Origin: Tanypteryx hageni
Lineage: Eukaryota > Arthropoda > Insecta > Odonata > Petaluridae
Length of the DNA stretch: 64,000 nucleotides
Direction of reading: 5' to 3'
Assembly: GCA_028673005.1 (NCBI GenBank)
Contig: CM054117.1
Location: forward strand, 54,001,370 to 54,065,369
The position numbers and the translations under genes were made by a program. The notes under the pieces are model-generated. The model worked only from the letters and a program-made list of their open reading frames with translations, ran no database searches and was not told the DNA's origin. The first letter of the stretch is position 1. Each line of letters begins with the position of its first letter. Positions 47,701-59,564 of the stretch are shown here, in pieces.

Positions 47701-50700
47701 AATGATTAAATATAAAGAATTTGTATTCTTCAGAGCTTTGTTCTTGCTGTTACGATATTCCGTGAAGCGGTAGATGATTACCGTAGATATAGAAGAGATA
47801 GAGAAGTCAATTGTCAATTGTATCGGAGGCTTGCAAGAGCTGGCTCAGTCGGAGGAAATAGTGGTAGTGGTACTGCAGTGGCTTCTCTTGCTGTACCTGC
47901 TTCTCGGCTTCGAGTTGGTGATCTCGTGGTTGTTGAAAAAGGACAACGTGTCCCAGCTGATCTAGTTCTACTGCGCACAACAGAGAGATCTGGAGCCTGC
48001 TTTGTGAGGACAGACCAACTAGATGGTGAGACTGACTGGAAACTAAGGCTTGCTGTTCCTGCAACTCAGAAATTGGCATCAGATGCGGACGTATTTTCAC
48101 TTGGTGCGCAGGTGTATGCAGAACATCCGCAGAAGGATATCCATGGCTTTGTGGGAACATTTACTAGGGTAAGTTCATCAAGATATTTGATTATTTCATG
48201 CTTTAATTGTCTGAAAAATGTTTGCTTTGTTGTCAACAGCAAAACATGCATTTTAAATGGCGTACTTTAGGATATAGTCACTTTTCTATTAATCTTATTT
48301 GAAGCTCAGCCTCCATTTCATTTGTTGTTTCTTTCAGACTGATGGTGGTGGAGGTGAGGAGTCACTGGATGTGGAAAATACATTGTGGGCCAATTGCGTT
48401 GTTGCATCTGGCTCAGCACTTGGTGTTGTAGTTTACACTGGTTCAGAAACTCGTTCAGTGATGAATAATTCTCAACCAAGAAGTAAAGTTGGATTGTTGG
48501 ATATGGAAATCAACCAACTCACTAAGGTAAAGATGTAAAAGGCCAATTTAAAAAAAAATGTTTTCAATTGAAATTTCAAAAACTGCCCTCAGAAAATCCT
48601 GGTATCGATGTATTTTTTAATGATCAAATTCATTGGTTTAGTTTATAAAAGTATTATAAAGCTACTGTACTCATTAATGTTTAATATTTCAGTGGTTTTA
48701 TTATTTTATTTTATGTTCAGGTGCTGTTTTGTGCAGTCATTGGTCTAACATTGGTTATGATGTGTTTGAAAGGTTTTAGTGGGCCATGGTACAGATATAT
48801 GTTCCGGTTTATTCTACTCTTCTCTTATATTATTCCTATAAGGTAAGGCTAACTATTAATCCAAAATGGTTTTAATGATATATCATTTTCATCTTACAAA
48901 AGCATCTTTCATTTTTGTATAACTATGTATACTTAATTGTAACCTTATGAAATTGATCCTTTATAAAACACATGGATAAAAATGTTAAATTCCATTTATT
49001 TGTTATTTCTGTTCTATCATATATAAAAAATATTTTAAAAATTGTCAAAAACATTAATTCTGCTAGAAAATAAAATGTAAATTATCTTATTTACAGTCAT
49101 TGATTCAGGAATAACAAATGGTTCATTGAAACTTTAATTTTGCATCAGGAAATATCCACATTCTAAGCTTTATGAGATTTGTACAGAGAAAATATTGAAA
49201 TTTAAGTACCATATTTACCTGAATCCAAGGCTATCTTGAATCTATGATTGTCAAAACAGAAAAAAGATTTTATGACTTAATTTCTCACTGACTGTATTTG
49301 GTGTATATTTCGAACACACATATTCAATATAGGTATACTAGTTGAAATGGTTTGTTACAAATTTTTCTGAAAAAAAAAATTAATTTTAAATATGTATTTT
49401 TAAAATTAAGACTTTATTAATTGAATTCCGGATTGTGTTTGCTATGAAAAATATAATTACTTTATCTTATGTTTCATTTGTTTAAAAAAACATTGATTAA
49501 ATGCGTAACCATACTTCCTACGGTTCTATGAAAACCCGTTGCGGTCATTTCATCGCGCATCAATTCGTGGTTAGTTCGTCGCACGTCAGTACATTGCACA
49601 ACAAACTCATCGCATGTCAATTCATCTCAACAAATTTGTCATGGTGTCCTGCCTTCCAATTTGTCTTGCAACAAATGTCTCGTGAGGAATGTCTCGCGAC
49701 AAATTTGTCTTGCAACAAAATTGTCTCGCGACATATTTGTCTCATAACAAAATCGTCCAGTAATGAATTGACATGTGATGAGTTTGTCGGGCGATGCATT
49801 GATGCAACAAATTTATCGTGTGACGAATTGATGCATCATGAATCAAAGCACGACGAATTGATAAGCGATCAATTGACCATGATGTATTGATGGTATATGA
49901 CTTCGTACTCGAATTTAAGACGACCCCCGATTTTCTCAAGCTGAAGTTTGGAAAAAACCTCATCTTGGATTCGGGTAAATATGGTAATTAATTTTCAACA
50001 TTTACTGCTACAGTAAACTCTTGTTTATCCGGCACTTTATCTAGTGGCACTCTTGCTCTAATAGCATATTTCTATTCAGCTCATTATAATTCACCACCTT
50101 ATCTAGTGGCATATTTTCGCCGTTATCCAGCATCGGGCTGCAGTGTTGTGTACATATGTACCAAAATTACTGTAGTATAAGTTTAAAATAAGAACAGTTA
50201 CAGTAAGTTGTGCCCAAGTTATCATAATTACATTGGACTGGACTGTACAATTATGCAATGTTAAGTTCACAAATTAGCCAAAGTATTACTGCCCGTGTTC
50301 TTTCCGTCCTGTATTGGTCTTCAGATGACTAATTTGGTAAGTAATGTACCTAGCTATAAGTATTTATCCTTATTATATCCATGTCTGTTTATTTTATTTT
50401 CTATGATAGTGCACATTAAAATTGCTTGTTCTAAGTTACCTCTCTATCTAACAGTATATTCGATCTAACGACATACCCCAATCCCCATGCGTGCCAGATA
50501 AACGAGAGTACTGTATTTGCCATATTATAAAAAATGTGTGTAAATTTTACCAATCAATTTGGGTAACATAGAATATCACACAAATAAAACATTTAATTCC
50601 CAAAGAATTTGACTTGATTCTAACATAATACAATTACTTAATTTTGGAAAATTGCATGACAAACTTCCTAATCCATACAGTTTACGAGTGAATCTGGACA

Positions 50701-53700
50701 TGGGTAAAGCATTTTATTCTTGGAGCATTCAACGAGATCCTGAAATTGCTGGTACAGTAGTACGCTCAACAACAATTCCTGAGGAACTAGGTCGCATCTC
50801 CTATTTGCTAACTGACAAGACAGGAACACTCACCCAAAATCAAATGATCTTGAAGAAACTTCACTTGGGGACTGTGTCTTATGGTGCTGAAACTTTTGAT
50901 GAGGTTTGTCAAGAAATCTTTTTGAAAAAGTTGTTCAAGTTATCTCTGTTTAGACTGTTACTTCTGCTTTCATTGATGAAGTTTTAAAAATAGTTATCTT
51001 TTTAGTTTTGATAGTATGAAATTTTTAAATTTTAAATACATTAATTTTTGTTAATCAGGTATTAGAAGCATAAAACTAGCAAATTGAATAAGATAAAAAT
51101 TCAACAACTGGCAAATAATTCAATATTTAATGCATAAATAACGTTAAAATTTTTAAAAATAAGTTGCTTTGGACATGATGTCATATTAATCTAATTCTGA
51201 TGGATATATTCATTTATTTACTATCTTGGTTTTTTGGGGTTTCAGGTAGCTGCACATCTTAAAACAGCACATTCCCAAAGTCAGGCACTGCAGACTCCCG
51301 ATGGTGTAGGACCGACCCCCTCACCACTCAGGCTAACCACAACTAGTCCGCCTCCTGCCTCTTTATCACTTGGCTCTGCTGCAACATCGGCAAAACTTCG
51401 TAGGTCTGAAGTGACACGTGTTCAGGTATTTAGTCTTAAACATTATTTAAAATAGAAAAAATTAATCACACCCTCGCTGTAAAAACTTTTAAAAAGCAAA
51501 TGCCACAGGTGCCACTTATTGTGATCATATTTGGTTGTTTAAAATTGATAATATTTAGCACCTAATAACTTTCCATTTTTAAATCATCTTAGTATTGTAT
51601 CTTCCACATGAGCACTTCTATCATGGCTTTGAAGATGTAATGTGGCATTGTTAAAATTAAAAACAATAAAAATTAAAAGTTGAATCCTGAAGTGTGATTA
51701 AACTTGTTTTAATTTACTGTATTGTTTTTAATTTTAACATTGCCACATTATAATTTTATTATGGAGTTCCACAAAGTCTTGGCCTCTTCCATTAATTTTA
51801 TCATAACTTTCTTCTATTATTTTTACTGATACTAAAATTTTTACTGATCTTAAAATTTTCTGTATATTTTAAATTTACCTAAAAGAGGCTTTTAAAAAAA
51901 ATTGTTTGGCTCAAAATATTTAGGGAAAAAATTTCACATCAAGTAGGAGGAGAATATATAAATGAATGAAACAGATCAGTAATTGCAGTAGCATCTCATG
52001 CAGAAATACTCAACTGACAGATAAATGTCTGAAAAACAGACAAAATTATGTTATATAGTAACTTCATTAACAATACTGGATCAAATGATAAGGAACTAGT
52101 AATGCCTCCAAAAGACAAAAAAGAACATTTTATGCATATTGTAAAACTCCTACCATATGGCTATACTGACCTGGAAAGAATTAACTAATTCTTGCTTTCA
52201 GTTGACAGACAATAAGATAAAATTTTTATCATAATTAGAAGCTGAGATGATATTATGTAGAGAAAATTGGATCTTTTCACTTATACTTGGTTTTGAAATT
52301 CTGTATTCGAGTACAGTAGAACACTTGTAACTATAATCAGTGACAACAATAAGTAGCATCTATTGTATTTATTATCGCAATTAATAGCCTGTGAGATATA
52401 TCATGGTACACAAATGTTAAAAAGCATAAAAGCTTAAAATGGGGTGAATTTTTTTAATCTCTTTAATGATAATCATTTTGGAATTATTATTTTTAATTCA
52501 AAATTTAGTAAAAATATTTCCTGTTCTGTCACTGTGATAAATATTTTTTATTCTCTTAGGAAGCTGTAAAAGCTGTGGCACTGTGCCACAATGTTACACC
52601 TGTATATGAAGGTCATAATGGCAGTATGGTTGATGGTGATACAACAGAAGAAAGCCATGAAACTGAGGCAGATCAACACTCAAGACAGAATGTTGTTTAT
52701 CAGGCATCCAGTCCAGATGAGGTAAAATTAAATTATTAGGTATATTAAATATTACTACATGAACCAATACAAAGGAGTGTCAGGCCATCTAACAACTTTA
52801 TCATTGATTTTGCAAACCATTCTATTGATAATAACAGATCTCTTTACAAACTCGTCTAGCAGATGGTTAGTTACAGGTTGAAGACTTCTACTGAAGTGAT
52901 CTCAGAGACTTTCAAGTATGCCAATAGGTTAATAAAAACTTTTAATTTAAGACTTGAATGTTGAACTGCTTGCATCTTTATTGTTTTATGATGAAAATTG
53001 GGTTCTGTAATTTTATTGAAAACTGAAATTCAAGTTTAATTTTAAAAGTTTCTTCAGTATTTCATGAAGCTGATTTTTATATTTGTCCAATATTTTCAGT
53101 GAACCATTCCACGTACATTGACTGTCATTGTATTTGTCATTGATCATTTCGTTTAGTATTTAAAGGCTTAATAAGTTATGATCCTGAACTATTCATGCAT
53201 GCAAAGAAATGGTGCTGTTATGGAAAATTAAACTACCAATAAATTTAAGAGAACTATGTACAGTGGAATCTCGATTTAAGGTTTTCCCACATTTAAGGTT
53301 GTTTTTTATGGCCCTGACTGAAGCTCCATTTGAATAATATATTATATTACCCGATTTAGTGTTTTTCAATTTTGTGAATTGCCCACATTTAAGAGACAAA
53401 ATTCTCAGCTCTAGACAGATTTAAGGTGTGTTTACATTATGCGACGCAAAAATATATTATTTAGTGGAGTTGTAATGCACATTATTCACATTATCCATCA
53501 ATGACGCAACATATACCGGCACTGTTACATTAAATGAACTCAATATTTTGTCGTGCCGTGTTTTCTCAATCCACCTTTAGTTCTTATGTCATTTTATGTA
53601 CGTTACGAAAGTTGCGGTGACGTCATTACGTGAACATGGATTTTTTTGCAAAAATTTGTTGACCGATTCCGATTTTGTTTAAAATCGGACAATAATTACG

Positions 53701-55753
53701 ACCACTTTACATGTAGCTTACAATGTACATTTCAACTTGGGAACTGCTGGACGTATTTTGATGAAATTTGGTTTTGGGAATTTTACTAAAATTTGTCGAT
53801 CTCAAAGAAAGCATTTGGAAACTGTGTACTCCGACATGGAGTACACCTTTCCATAATTGTTTATTCCATATAAAAAGCCTGTAACTAGACAGGAAGCTTA
53901 CCATTCAATTAATCTGTACTCTTAATATTTGTGTTTCAATTAATAATAATTTGATATTAATAAACTGCCGTTTAATCTTTAAATTTTAGACTATCCCCAT
54001 TTAAGGTATTACTCGATTTAATGTACATAAAACATTTCCCCAGGCAAACGTTAAATGGGGATTCCACTGTAAATAGTTATTGTTTAAATTGGAGCTTAAC
54101 ACTTTATCACTGTTCCTTGAAAGGTAGAATTGCTTCTTGTAGTATTGACTCCGAGTTTAAAGAATCTTTGCCTCCTCACCTATTTTAAAATAGATTTAGA
54201 TAGAGATGTGGATGATTTCATAAAATATAGTGAAAAATTGCTTAATTACTGATGAACTAATTCACATTAAATGAAGTATTGGAATATGAAGTCAATCCTT
54301 TCACATTATTATTAAAATTCAAATGAATTAGTTGGCTTGTTGAAAATTGTTTTATCCAGAGAGAGTTAATGGAAAATGGGAAGTAATGTGCATTAATCTA
54401 GGGCCTGGGTGAGGAACCTTTTCTACATGGCAGGCTGCATCAGTGGTTATGAATACTTTGATGGACTGCATGGACTGGAAGTTGCTTATTCTTTGGCAGG
54501 CCGCATTAGAATTTAAATACCTATGTATATATATTGAGGTGCCATATAAGGTTTTTATGGTTCAAGTTTCAACATTAAAAGTTTTGTTATCAAAATTTTC
54601 AGAAAAATTTATGATATTTGTGTTAAATTTTTTGGATTGCTTTTTCATCATAGCTTCATGGGTGAAACAAAAACTCTTTGTGGGCTGTAGGTTGGACACC
54701 TGTGAGTTAGGGTAATTTCTCAAGCTCAAGAGCAGGAAAAATTCATGGATGAATTTAAGAAATTATTGATATCAATGAAATTTTTGTTCTAGCTAATAAT
54801 TTTTGGTGTTTTTATAATCATAAAATGCTTCGCTGAAACTATTTTTAAGGTTGCATTGGTAAAGTGGACGGAAGAAGTTGGTCTAGCTCTAGTACGCAGG
54901 GATCTGGTGAGCATGCATCTTAGAACCCCAACTGGTGCAGTTCTCTCCTATACGATCCTCCAGATTTTCCCATTTACATCTGAAACAAAGCGAATGGGTA
55001 TAATTGTCAAGGTATGTTTATACGGTTACATATAATGTAATTATTTTAAGGTTGATTTATAAATGTAAAGAAAAAGATTAAATCAATATTTAAGATTCAT
55101 AATTCACAGTAGGAATTATTCCTCTCAGAAAGTTGAAATAATCAAACAGATACAATAATATGAAAATTACTGCACTAAACATCAAAAATAAATCCAAATG
55201 ATAGCTTATGTAGGTGGATTTTTTATTCTCTTAAATTAATATCAATAATTATGACATCATCAAATGGAATTTGTTAACATTAAAAAATGGTTTTATAATG
55301 TCAAACACATTTTGTATGCCATTTTATAATCTTAATAAAACTCATTAACTTACACATATCCTCCTGTCATGTCTCTCATTAATATCTCATGTTCTTTTCT
55401 AAAAATATTCTCATAGAAAGTGAAGAAAGGAAGATGATTACTGACTTGACCTATACATTAATGTATATATCCATGTGCTGAAATCAATAAAACTATTATT
55501 ATTACTTGATTGTCATAAAAATTTTTGTTCATAGGAAATATTTGTTCTGATGGATTTTGTTAAATTTTAAATTTAGGAAGAACAAAGTGGAGAGATAGTT
55601 TTCTACTTGAAGGGTGCAGATGTAGTCATGTCAGGTATTGTGCAGTATAATGATTGGTTGGAGGAAGAATGTGATAACATGGCACGTGAAGGGTTCCGTA
55701 CACTTGTAGTTGCAAAGAAATCCCTCACTGAAGAGCAGTATTTGGATTTTGAA
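44743..55753 (+). CDS. ATP9B: P4-ATPase of the ATP9/Neo1 class, 5' eleven exons (partial)
   Basis: Class-2 P4-ATPase of Golgi/endosomal membranes; Neo1-type members act without a CDC50 partner. Exons: 44743-44903, 46303-46447, 46534-46647, 47734-48168, 48338-48526, 48721-48842, 50681-50903, 51246-51425, 52560-52721, 54850-55011, 55577-55753. These join into 690 codons in phase, all GT-AG. In order: [20 protein letters not shown] (M1 entry); [11 protein letters not shown] (233-243, actuator); [17 protein letters not shown] (M3-M4); DKTGTLT with phospho-Asp434; [36 protein letters not shown] at 643. Wording such as [10 protein letters not shown] and IGYLYTYW is nearer ATP9B than ATP9A. Odd points are a Gly/Ser-rich insert at about 176-188 and a Pro/Ser-rich linker exon (51246-51425). 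No exon for the next expected blocks (AKLSxxDR, MLTGDK) was found up to 64000, so the 3' part lies outside. Two further possible first exons are listed separately. Confidence 0.93.
45188..45252 (+). CDS. Candidate alternative first exon of the P4-ATPase
   Basis: ATG followed by 21 codons plus two bases ([20 protein letters not shown]…), then a donor AG|GTAATT. The exon ends in the same phase as the exon at 44743-44903, so it would splice in frame to 46303. It contains DKLELI, an acidic dileucine-type motif. The start context is weak (T at -3). It could be a chance frame. Confidence 0.35.
45699..45805 (+). CDS. Candidate alternative first exon of the P4-ATPase
   Basis: ATG in good context (A at -3, G at +4), 35 codons plus two bases ([20 protein letters not shown], then [16 protein letters not shown]), ending at donor AG|GTATTT. 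Splicing to 46303 keeps the frame. EDLPLI fits the acidic dileucine pattern; human ATP9B carries a similar acidic 'DEMPLM' stretch near its N-terminus (from memory). Likely an alternative promoter product or the main start. Confidence 0.5.
46898..47516. mobile_element. piggyBac-type MITE
   Basis: A 619-bp unit flanked by TTAA on both sides (46894-46897, 47517-47520). The termini start with C (CCCTTTCAACTGCC at the left; CACTTGCAGCGTGGC read from the right), only partly alike. No transposase. TTAA targets are typical of piggyBac. Weak inverted repeats keep confidence moderate. Confidence 0.45.
49209..49984. mobile_element. Tigger/pogo-type MITE with internal tandem repeats
   Basis: TA at 49207-49208 and 49985-49986. 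Termini are inverted: CCATATTTACCTGAATCCAA at the left, CCATATTTACCCGAATCCAA from the right. The interior 49546-49880 is a degenerate tandem array of 'gacaaatttgtctcgc'/'cgtgacgaattgatgc'-like units. The 129-codon frame 49501-49890 is this array read through. Confidence 0.75.
50011..50513. mobile_element. Pogo-type MITE
   Basis: TA at 50009-50010 and 50514-50515. Left end CAGTAAACTCTTGTTTATCC, right end read inward CAGTACTCTCGTTTATCTGG. No transposase. Lies in the intron before the DKTGTLT exon. Confidence 0.75.
51638..51750. repeat. Hairpin, 30-bp arms
   Basis: Left arm 51638-51667 (taatgtggcattgttaaaat…) and right arm 51721-51750 are reverse complements with one mismatch; loop about 53 nt. 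Lies in an intron of the P4-ATPase. Confidence 0.7.
53261..54069. mobile_element. Pogo-type MITE
   Basis: TA at 53259-53260 and 54070-54071. Left end CAGTGGAATCTCGATTTAAG, right end read inward CAGTGGAATCCCCATTTAAC: the classic pogo/Tigger terminus. 809 bp, no transposase recognised. Confidence 0.8.
54401..54702. mobile_element. hAT-type MITE, copy 2
   Basis: Relative of 621-939 in the same orientation. Shared blocks include 'tttggcaggc.g.attaga', 'attaaaagtttt.ttatcaaa', 'gttaaattttttgga' and 'ttggacacc'. The ends are more worn and no clear target duplication is seen. Confidence 0.65.
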
Positions 55754-57412
55754 GTAAGTTGAGAGAAATCTTTTATCTGTTTTAATTCCTATAATTTACA
55801 CCTTGTATAAGTAACTCTCTATGTGATTTTCTCAGAAATAACTTCATCTTAATTTTGTAGATTAATATTTCATATACTGTTAACAGAATAAAATTCCTTT
55901 GTGCACTTGGATCCAAATCTGCATCATTGCAAAAGTGTTTTTAATTGCTTATGCATTTTTCCATTTTTTTGTTCACCCATTTTGGAGTTTTATAATTGAT
56001 TATTTATTAACAGTACAATGTGATTGCTGAGAAGGGTATTCTAATGGTAATCCTAAAGTATTGTAGAAATGTCAACATTACTTGTATGCATTTCCTGAAG
56101 AATATGTCTAATGATGTATGTTTTATGAAGATTTACCATATTTACCCGAAAGGAAGACGACCTTGAATTTAAGATGACCCCTAAAAAAATTAGGTTCACT
56201 TAAAAAAACTTTTACATATATGTATAACATGCTAACATTAAGAGGATGAATAATAAAAATAAATTTACTACTTACATCTATCTCCCTCTCCTCTGTTTCC
56301 TTCCCTTACTCTTGCTGTCCTGTTCATTCATCACAACTTATTCAAATTCGAACAAGTCGTCTTCCATACCATCCAAGGAATTTGATATGCAGCATTTCTT
56401 GAACCCTCTTAAGATACTATTGGGATCTATTTTTTTCCATGCTGCAATGATCCAATTACAGAGAAGTGGTATACTAGGCTTCTTAATTTTCCCTTTAGGA
56501 GTTAATGCATGGTCCCCTGCCAAAAGCCATTCTGAATAAAATGACTTTATGTAATCCTTAAAGGGCTTCATCACTACAAGATATAGCACTTGTATTTGTG
56601 ATGTCATACCTCCTGGTATAACTACAAGGTCAGTATTCATACCATGAAGGGTATTTTGAACTTCCTCTGTAAGGTGGCCTTTGAACACATCTAAGACAAG
56701 CATTGCTCTCTGCCTTAAAAGTGCCCCAGGTCGTCTGTTCCACATTATGCATAGCCGGTTCTTCATTAAATCAGCTGACATCCATCCTTGGCCTTGACAT
56801 TTAACAATGGGGGACTGTCATATATCGGGAATTACCGAAAATTTTATGAAGTTGTATTGCTACTGTTATAGGCAAATATAAAGTTTTTTCGTTAAATTTT
56901 AACAGATATTTATAAAAAAAGCGATTTAAAACGGACAAGTTAATGCCAAACCTGATCACATCCGATAGGTAGCCGAAGTTTGCCGAGTGTTTAGTGACGT
57001 CAGCGCATCCCACAAGCATTCTAGCCGTGCTAGAAGCCATTGTACCGATATAGAAGTAGTAGCTTAAAAGACATAAATGTTGTTTTCCTCTAACCGCCAT
57101 CTTAGAAGAAATATTGGTAGAAGTATTGCACCTTCCTGCATTTATTTTGCTTTGTGTTTTGCAAAATGGCATCTGAAGGGTTTTGTGTAGCCAGATCTGA
57201 TAATTTGCCTAATTAAATAATATTATAGAATATTTATGTATTATTTCCCATACTGTCCTAGTATCTAGTAAGTAAAATATAGTTAGATAAGTATAAGGCC
57301 GAGACTTCGTGGAATTTCACAATAAAATAACATGAACAATACTAGATATTATTTTTTATTTATATTAAACTTTCACTAATTTCCACAAAATATATTAAGT
57401 AAAACACGACCG

Positions 57413-57457
57413 GTTTCAGTGAATAATCATCATCGTCTGCCTTTACAGAATCATCAG
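57413..57457 (-). ncRNA. Hammerhead-like motif, family II
   Basis: Minus strand: CTGATGA (57457-57451), a long stem II region, then GAAAC (57417-57413) followed by CGGTCGTG. The order CUGAUGA…GAAA-CCGG-UC is that of minimal hammerheads with a very short helix III, as in Penelope-like elements. Downstream, TTTTACTTAATA…GTGGAAATT is shared with other copies in the window. Confidence 0.5.
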
Positions 57458-57679
57458 GTCAAATATCGACAAATATACAAAATAAATGTGAATAAACTTA
57501 GTTTCCGTGTGTCTTGTCTATAGGAAATGTGGTGAAGTTTGTTGTTTTAAGTGTCTATCTGTCTTAGTTATTACCTATACTTGTGAAAAGAAAAGCTGTA
57601 GATGTGTTTGTCATAACTGCATGTCTCTTTTGTATATGTCGCAAATTTCATCATTGCTTTTATGCCTTTTTCTCCCTTT

Positions 57680-57905
57680 GAGGTCAATGAGGAAAGACTA
57701 TGTTAGTAATGCTGTTGGATTTGTTCAACTGAAGCAAGAAGGAAAAATTTGTATTGTTAAAGGCAAGATTTTCCCTGAACACAGAATAAGATAAAGAGGT
57801 TATGAAGTGAGTAGTTGTAGATGAAGAAGAAGATTTAGTCACGTCTGTGGAGTGTCATGACTGCCCTTATTTATCAAAACATGGTCCTTCAAAATACCAT
57901 GCTGT
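57680..57905 (+). pseudogene. SWIM/YqaJ-associated ORF fragment
   Basis: Plus strand: DYVSNAVGFVQLKQEGKICI, then VKGKIFPEHRIR. A stop and a frame change follow, then VVVDEEEDLVTSVECHDCPY…GPSKYHAVVDIM. The pattern 'vGyvq.k..g..c.vk.ki.PEh.vR…V..CHDC….CkH' is what I recall of arthropod transposon-borne proteins with a SWIM zinc finger ahead of a YqaJ nuclease. Here the CxH of the SWIM finger is damaged (KYH for CKH). Broken. Confidence 0.45.
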
Positions 57906-58199
57906 CGTGGATATTATGTGAACAAATTTATTAAAATATTTAAATTACAGAACTAACTTAATATGTAACATTTGTAAAAGTATTTGCTTAATAAACCCAT
58001 AGCCCAACGATTTCCGTAAGTTTGATCTTACATATTTAGAATAGGTATATTACATTATGGAGGTTTTGTTAAAATATATAAGCTAATCTTTGAAACATAA
58101 AAATATAATTTACTCCAATGTCGTTCTCCAGAAATATATGCATCATGTCAATGTAATGCCGACATAAATCATAAACTAAAATACAAAGCAATAAAATTA

Positions 58200-58479
58200 C
58201 GTACATATAACTAGTACTTAGATTAAAATGATCTTCGCAGACAAATGCAGTTGTACGTTCCGATATATCAGATGCGTATCTCCTCATCGCTTTCAACTAC
58301 AATATTCTCCGCTTCATATTTCTTCCCAAGGAGCTCGGTAGCATGAAGAACAATTTTCTCGGGGTTTTAAACGTTGTATTTAAGCAGTGAGGTACCAGAC
58401 AATACTTGTAACCCTTCTTAACTTCCATATTCTCCATTTTAGCTACAATATCAGGAAAAGCAACTGGACGAAGTATCAA
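58200..58479 (-). pseudogene. THAP domain ORF, one nonsense codon
   Basis: Minus strand. YKYCLVPHCLNTTFKTPRKL starts a THAP zinc finger (C-x4-C), followed by FFMLPSS. A TAG stands where the conserved Trp is expected, then KAMRRYASDISERT and AFVCEDHFNL with the C-x2-H pair. Length and order match the about 90-residue THAP DNA-binding domain. One base change accounts for the stop. Confidence 0.7.
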
Positions 58480-59423
58480 AACTGTGTGCTTTCAGTATGG
58501 TTGTAAGCATCGTAAGGCATGCGATGACGTCATGTACCCCTTACTACTCTCTCTCCAACCAGGATGCCGTTTTTGCAGGATATTTAAAAGGGTTATTTTA
58601 AACATTTTTTTGCATAATGAAAACGATTTAACAACAAAATATTCACAGGGAGTAATTAAGTCAATTACAAAGAATTTTTAAAAAATATAATGAAATATTT
58701 TGACAGTCTCCCATTATTTCATTTGGTAGTACTTCCTTAGGCACTTTTTTGCATTTAAAAATAACATACAGCGGCAACTTTGTTCTGTCTGCTAATACAG
58801 CCAGCATTACAGTAATTTGCAGTTTTTCATTCCCGGAAGTTTTTATGATGACATTTTTTGTACCTTATTTGTTGACTGTGTAATTGGATGGCATGTCGAA
58901 GCAAATGAGTATCTCATTTGTATTACCCATTTGGCTCAGAAGATAATTGTGACTTTTCCGCAACTGAATTACATGTCTCTGGAAAGTTATTAGTTTGTCC
59001 GTGAAGTCCGAAGGTAGACGCTGGCAAAATGAAGTTCTTCTTCGCAGGCTAAAACCATTACGATGCATCATACGCACACACCATCCATTACTAGCCTTAA
59101 ATTCTTGTTGTGGAATGTTTTGCGATCGTGCTAATTCTTGGGCTTTCAATTTAATGATATTCCGTGTCACCGGTTTACCGTCCATTCTTTGAATACGCAC
59201 AAAGTTTGCAATTTCCTCTTCTAATGCATGAAATCAGCCTCTACGCGATCTGCCATTTGTTTGGGGTATCTTATTTAAAAGTTATAAATAATAACTTGTC
59301 ACTATTTCATTTTAAAACTCAGCAAAGCATGTACTACTCAAGTGCTCTCGTAAATTTTCTACACTCTGAAACTCGCGTCCACTTTACGTCTGCCATTGGC
59401 ATACCAAACGCAAAGCATCATGT

Positions 59424-59480
59424 TTAAATTGTAGTAGGTACATTTAAATTGTAGTAGGTACATTTAAATTGTATCAGTCT
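59424..59480. repeat. 21-bp tandem repeat
   Basis: The unit tttaaattgtagtaggtaca occurs twice in full and a third time in part, ending in tttaaattgta. Confidence 0.8.
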
Positions 59481-59538
59481 TGATTAATAAAAAACCTTGT
59501 AATTTTCCACTATGTTATTTTATTAAGACACGACCTAG

Positions 59539-59564
59539 GTTTCGATGCTTAGCGTCATCATCAG
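59539..59564 (-). ncRNA. Hammerhead-like motif, family II, best formed copy
   Basis: Minus strand: CAC just before CTGATGA (59564-59558), stem II TGACGCTAAGCATC with one C·A mismatch, GAAA, then a CC-TA-GG mini helix III, then TC and GTG, which can pair with the upstream CAC as helix I. All invariant core positions of a minimal hammerhead are in place. Cleavage would follow the TC before GTG. Lies inside the Tigger element. Confidence 0.6.

Larger units (their letters stand above)
56815..58713. mobile_element. Element with THAP and SWIM-like ORFs, nested in the Tigger
   Basis: About 1.9 kb with inverted ends (GGGGGACTGTCATATAT at the left, GGGAGACTGTCAAAATAT from the right) and an AT dinucleotide on both sides. 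It splits the Tigger transposase between the end of its first DDE part and the GWM block. Inside, the minus strand 58479-58200 encodes a THAP zinc finger, and the plus strand 57680-57905 encodes a SWIM-like segment. Family not identified; P/Kolobok-type elements are known to use THAP domains. Confidence 0.65.

Noticed and set aside
47807..48160. Minus-strand frame of 117 codons
   Set aside because: Exact shadow of the flippase exon 47734-48168, whose plus-strand reading has strong family motifs.
49501..49890. Plus-strand frame of 129 codons
   Set aside because: It reads through the tandem array inside a MITE; its words come from the repeat unit.
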